The position numbers and the translations under genes were made by a program. From Microbacterium sp. Yaish 1 (GTDB taxonomy: Bacteria; Actinomycetota; Actinomycetes; Actinomycetales; Microbacteriaceae), in the NCBI RefSeq assembly GCF_002245215.1, contig NZ_NPMR01000002.1, forward strand, positions 682,001-746,000: a stretch of 64,000 nucleotides of DNA, written 5' to 3'. The first letter of the stretch is position 1. Each line of letters opens with the position of its first letter. The notes beneath the pieces were generated by a model. That model saw only the letters and a list, made by a program, of their open reading frames with translations, had not been told where the DNA came from and ran no database searches. Below are positions 63,402 through 64,000 of this stretch, one piece after another.

Positions 63402-64000
63402 CTACGCGAGCAGGCCGGCCGTCTTCTCCCGAGCCGTCACAAAGCGCTCAGCGACGTTCTGCCAGTTCGCGATGTTCCACGCCGCCTTGACGTAGTCCGC
63501 CTTGACGTTGAGGTAGTCGAGGTAGAAGGCGTGCTCCCACATGTCGAGCTGGAAGATGGGGATGGTGCCCTGGGCGGTGTTCGACTGCTGGTCGAACAGC
63601 TGCTGGATGATCAGCTGGGCACCGATCGGGTCCCAGCTGAGCACGGCCCAGCCGGAGCCCTGGATGCCGGTGGCGGCAGCCGTGAAGTGCGCCTGGAACT
63701 TGTCGAAGCCGCCGAAGAACTCGTCGATCGCCGCGCGGAGCTCGCCCTCGGGCTCGCCACCGCCCTCGGGCGAGAGGTTCGTCCAGAAGATCGAGTGGTT
63801 GACGTGTCCGCCGAGGTTGAACGCGAGGTCCTTCTCGAGCTTGTTGACGTTCGCGAGGTTTCCGGTCTCACGGGCCTCTGCGAGCTGCTCGAGAGCGGTG
63901 TTGGCGCCGTTCACGTACGTCTGGTGGTGCTTGGAGTGATGAAGCTCCATGATCTTGCCGCTGATGTGCGGCTCGAGAGCCGCGTAATCGTAGGGGAGCT
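63402..64000 (-). CDS. Superoxide dismutase (Fe/Mn), cut by window edge
   Basis: Converts superoxide to hydrogen peroxide and oxygen. About 199 residues are visible, missing only a few N-terminal ones: the frame enters at base 64000 as LPYDYAALEPHISGKIMELH. Metal ligands are in IMELHHSKHHQTY, HVNHSIFWTNL and DMWEHAFYLDY. GAQLIIQQLFDQQ is closer to Mn-type or cambialistic enzymes than to strict Fe-type, but the metal cannot be fixed by eye. Followed by an intrinsic terminator before the gap promoter region. Confidence 0.95.
   Translation of the reverse strand, partial: LPYDYAALEPHISGKIMELHHSKHHQTYVNGANTALEQLAEARETGNLANVNKLEKDLAFNLGGHVNHSIFWTNLSPEGGGEPEGELRAAIDEFFGGFDKFQAHFTAAATGIQGSGWAVLSWDPIGAQLIIQQLFDQQSNTAQGTIPIFQLDMWEHAFYLDYLNVKADYVKAAWNIANWQNVAERFVTAREKTAGLLA

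Overview
The window is high-GC (about 70 %) actinobacterial chromosome. Gene content and order point to the family Microbacteriaceae, most likely Microbacterium: glnA2-glnE, homodimeric aceE followed by fasR-fabD-fabH-acpP-fabF and DUF3145, dgt-dnaG, an rbpA-secG-tpiA-pgk-gap block, a divergent glgA/glgC pair, a suf operon with an embedded Rieske protein, and ctaA/ctaB beside a pentose-phosphate operon. Almost everything is housekeeping. Both edges cut a gene: glnE on the left and superoxide dismutase on the right.

Region by region. 0-7.6 kb: nitrogen assimilation (glnE partial, glnA), polyphosphate glucokinase, a short low-GC islet with one membrane-anchored HNH protein at the 3' end of the RNase P RNA gene, a PolA-like exonuclease/polymerase, a zinc-ribbon protein and tRNA-Val. 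7.7-16 kb: pyruvate dehydrogenase E1 and the FasR-controlled type II fatty-acid synthesis operon, so acetyl-CoA supply sits beside its main consumer. 16-28 kb: tRNA-Met, a DMT transporter, peptide deformylase, glutaminase, tRNA-Asn, a degenerate ABC ATPase, dnaG-dgt-dusB, glutathione peroxidase, a DsbA-like protein, uppS, recO and a TRIC-type channel. 28-37.7 kb: rpmE2, glycogen synthesis (glgA/glgC), serB, a hydrolase, fabG, small membrane proteins, SURF1 and an ABC-F protein. 37.8-42.7 kb: an iron-siderophore uptake operon with a candidate iron box and a siderophore-interacting reductase. 42.8-48.2 kb: a MalY/PatB-type PLP enzyme and the suf Fe-S assembly operon (sufB-sufD-Rieske-sufC-sufT-like) without a cysteine desulfurase. 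48.4-51.2 kb: haem A and haem O synthesis. 51.4-59.5 kb: the pentose-phosphate operon tkt-tal-pgi-zwf-opcA-pgl. 59.5-64 kb: rbpA, secG, lower glycolysis (tpiA, pgk, gap) and sod.

The most unusual feature is at 3.2-4.7 kb. The last 34 nt of rnpB plus 49 nt downstream are present twice (3195-3277 and 4611-4693, 80 of 83 identical), and the two copies flank a low-GC stretch whose only gene encodes a protein with an N-terminal membrane segment and a C-terminal HNH nuclease domain. This looks like an att-type duplication from integration at an RNA gene, with no integrase left.

A second theme is gene expression. At least a dozen genes have a TAnnnT -10 hexamer 6-7 nt upstream of the start codon and no Shine-Dalgarno sequence, implying leaderless mRNAs. 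Several divergent pairs (17.5, 27.4 and 30.6 kb) have promoters so close that they must overlap. No CRISPR array, prophage, insertion sequence or biosynthetic gene cluster was seen.
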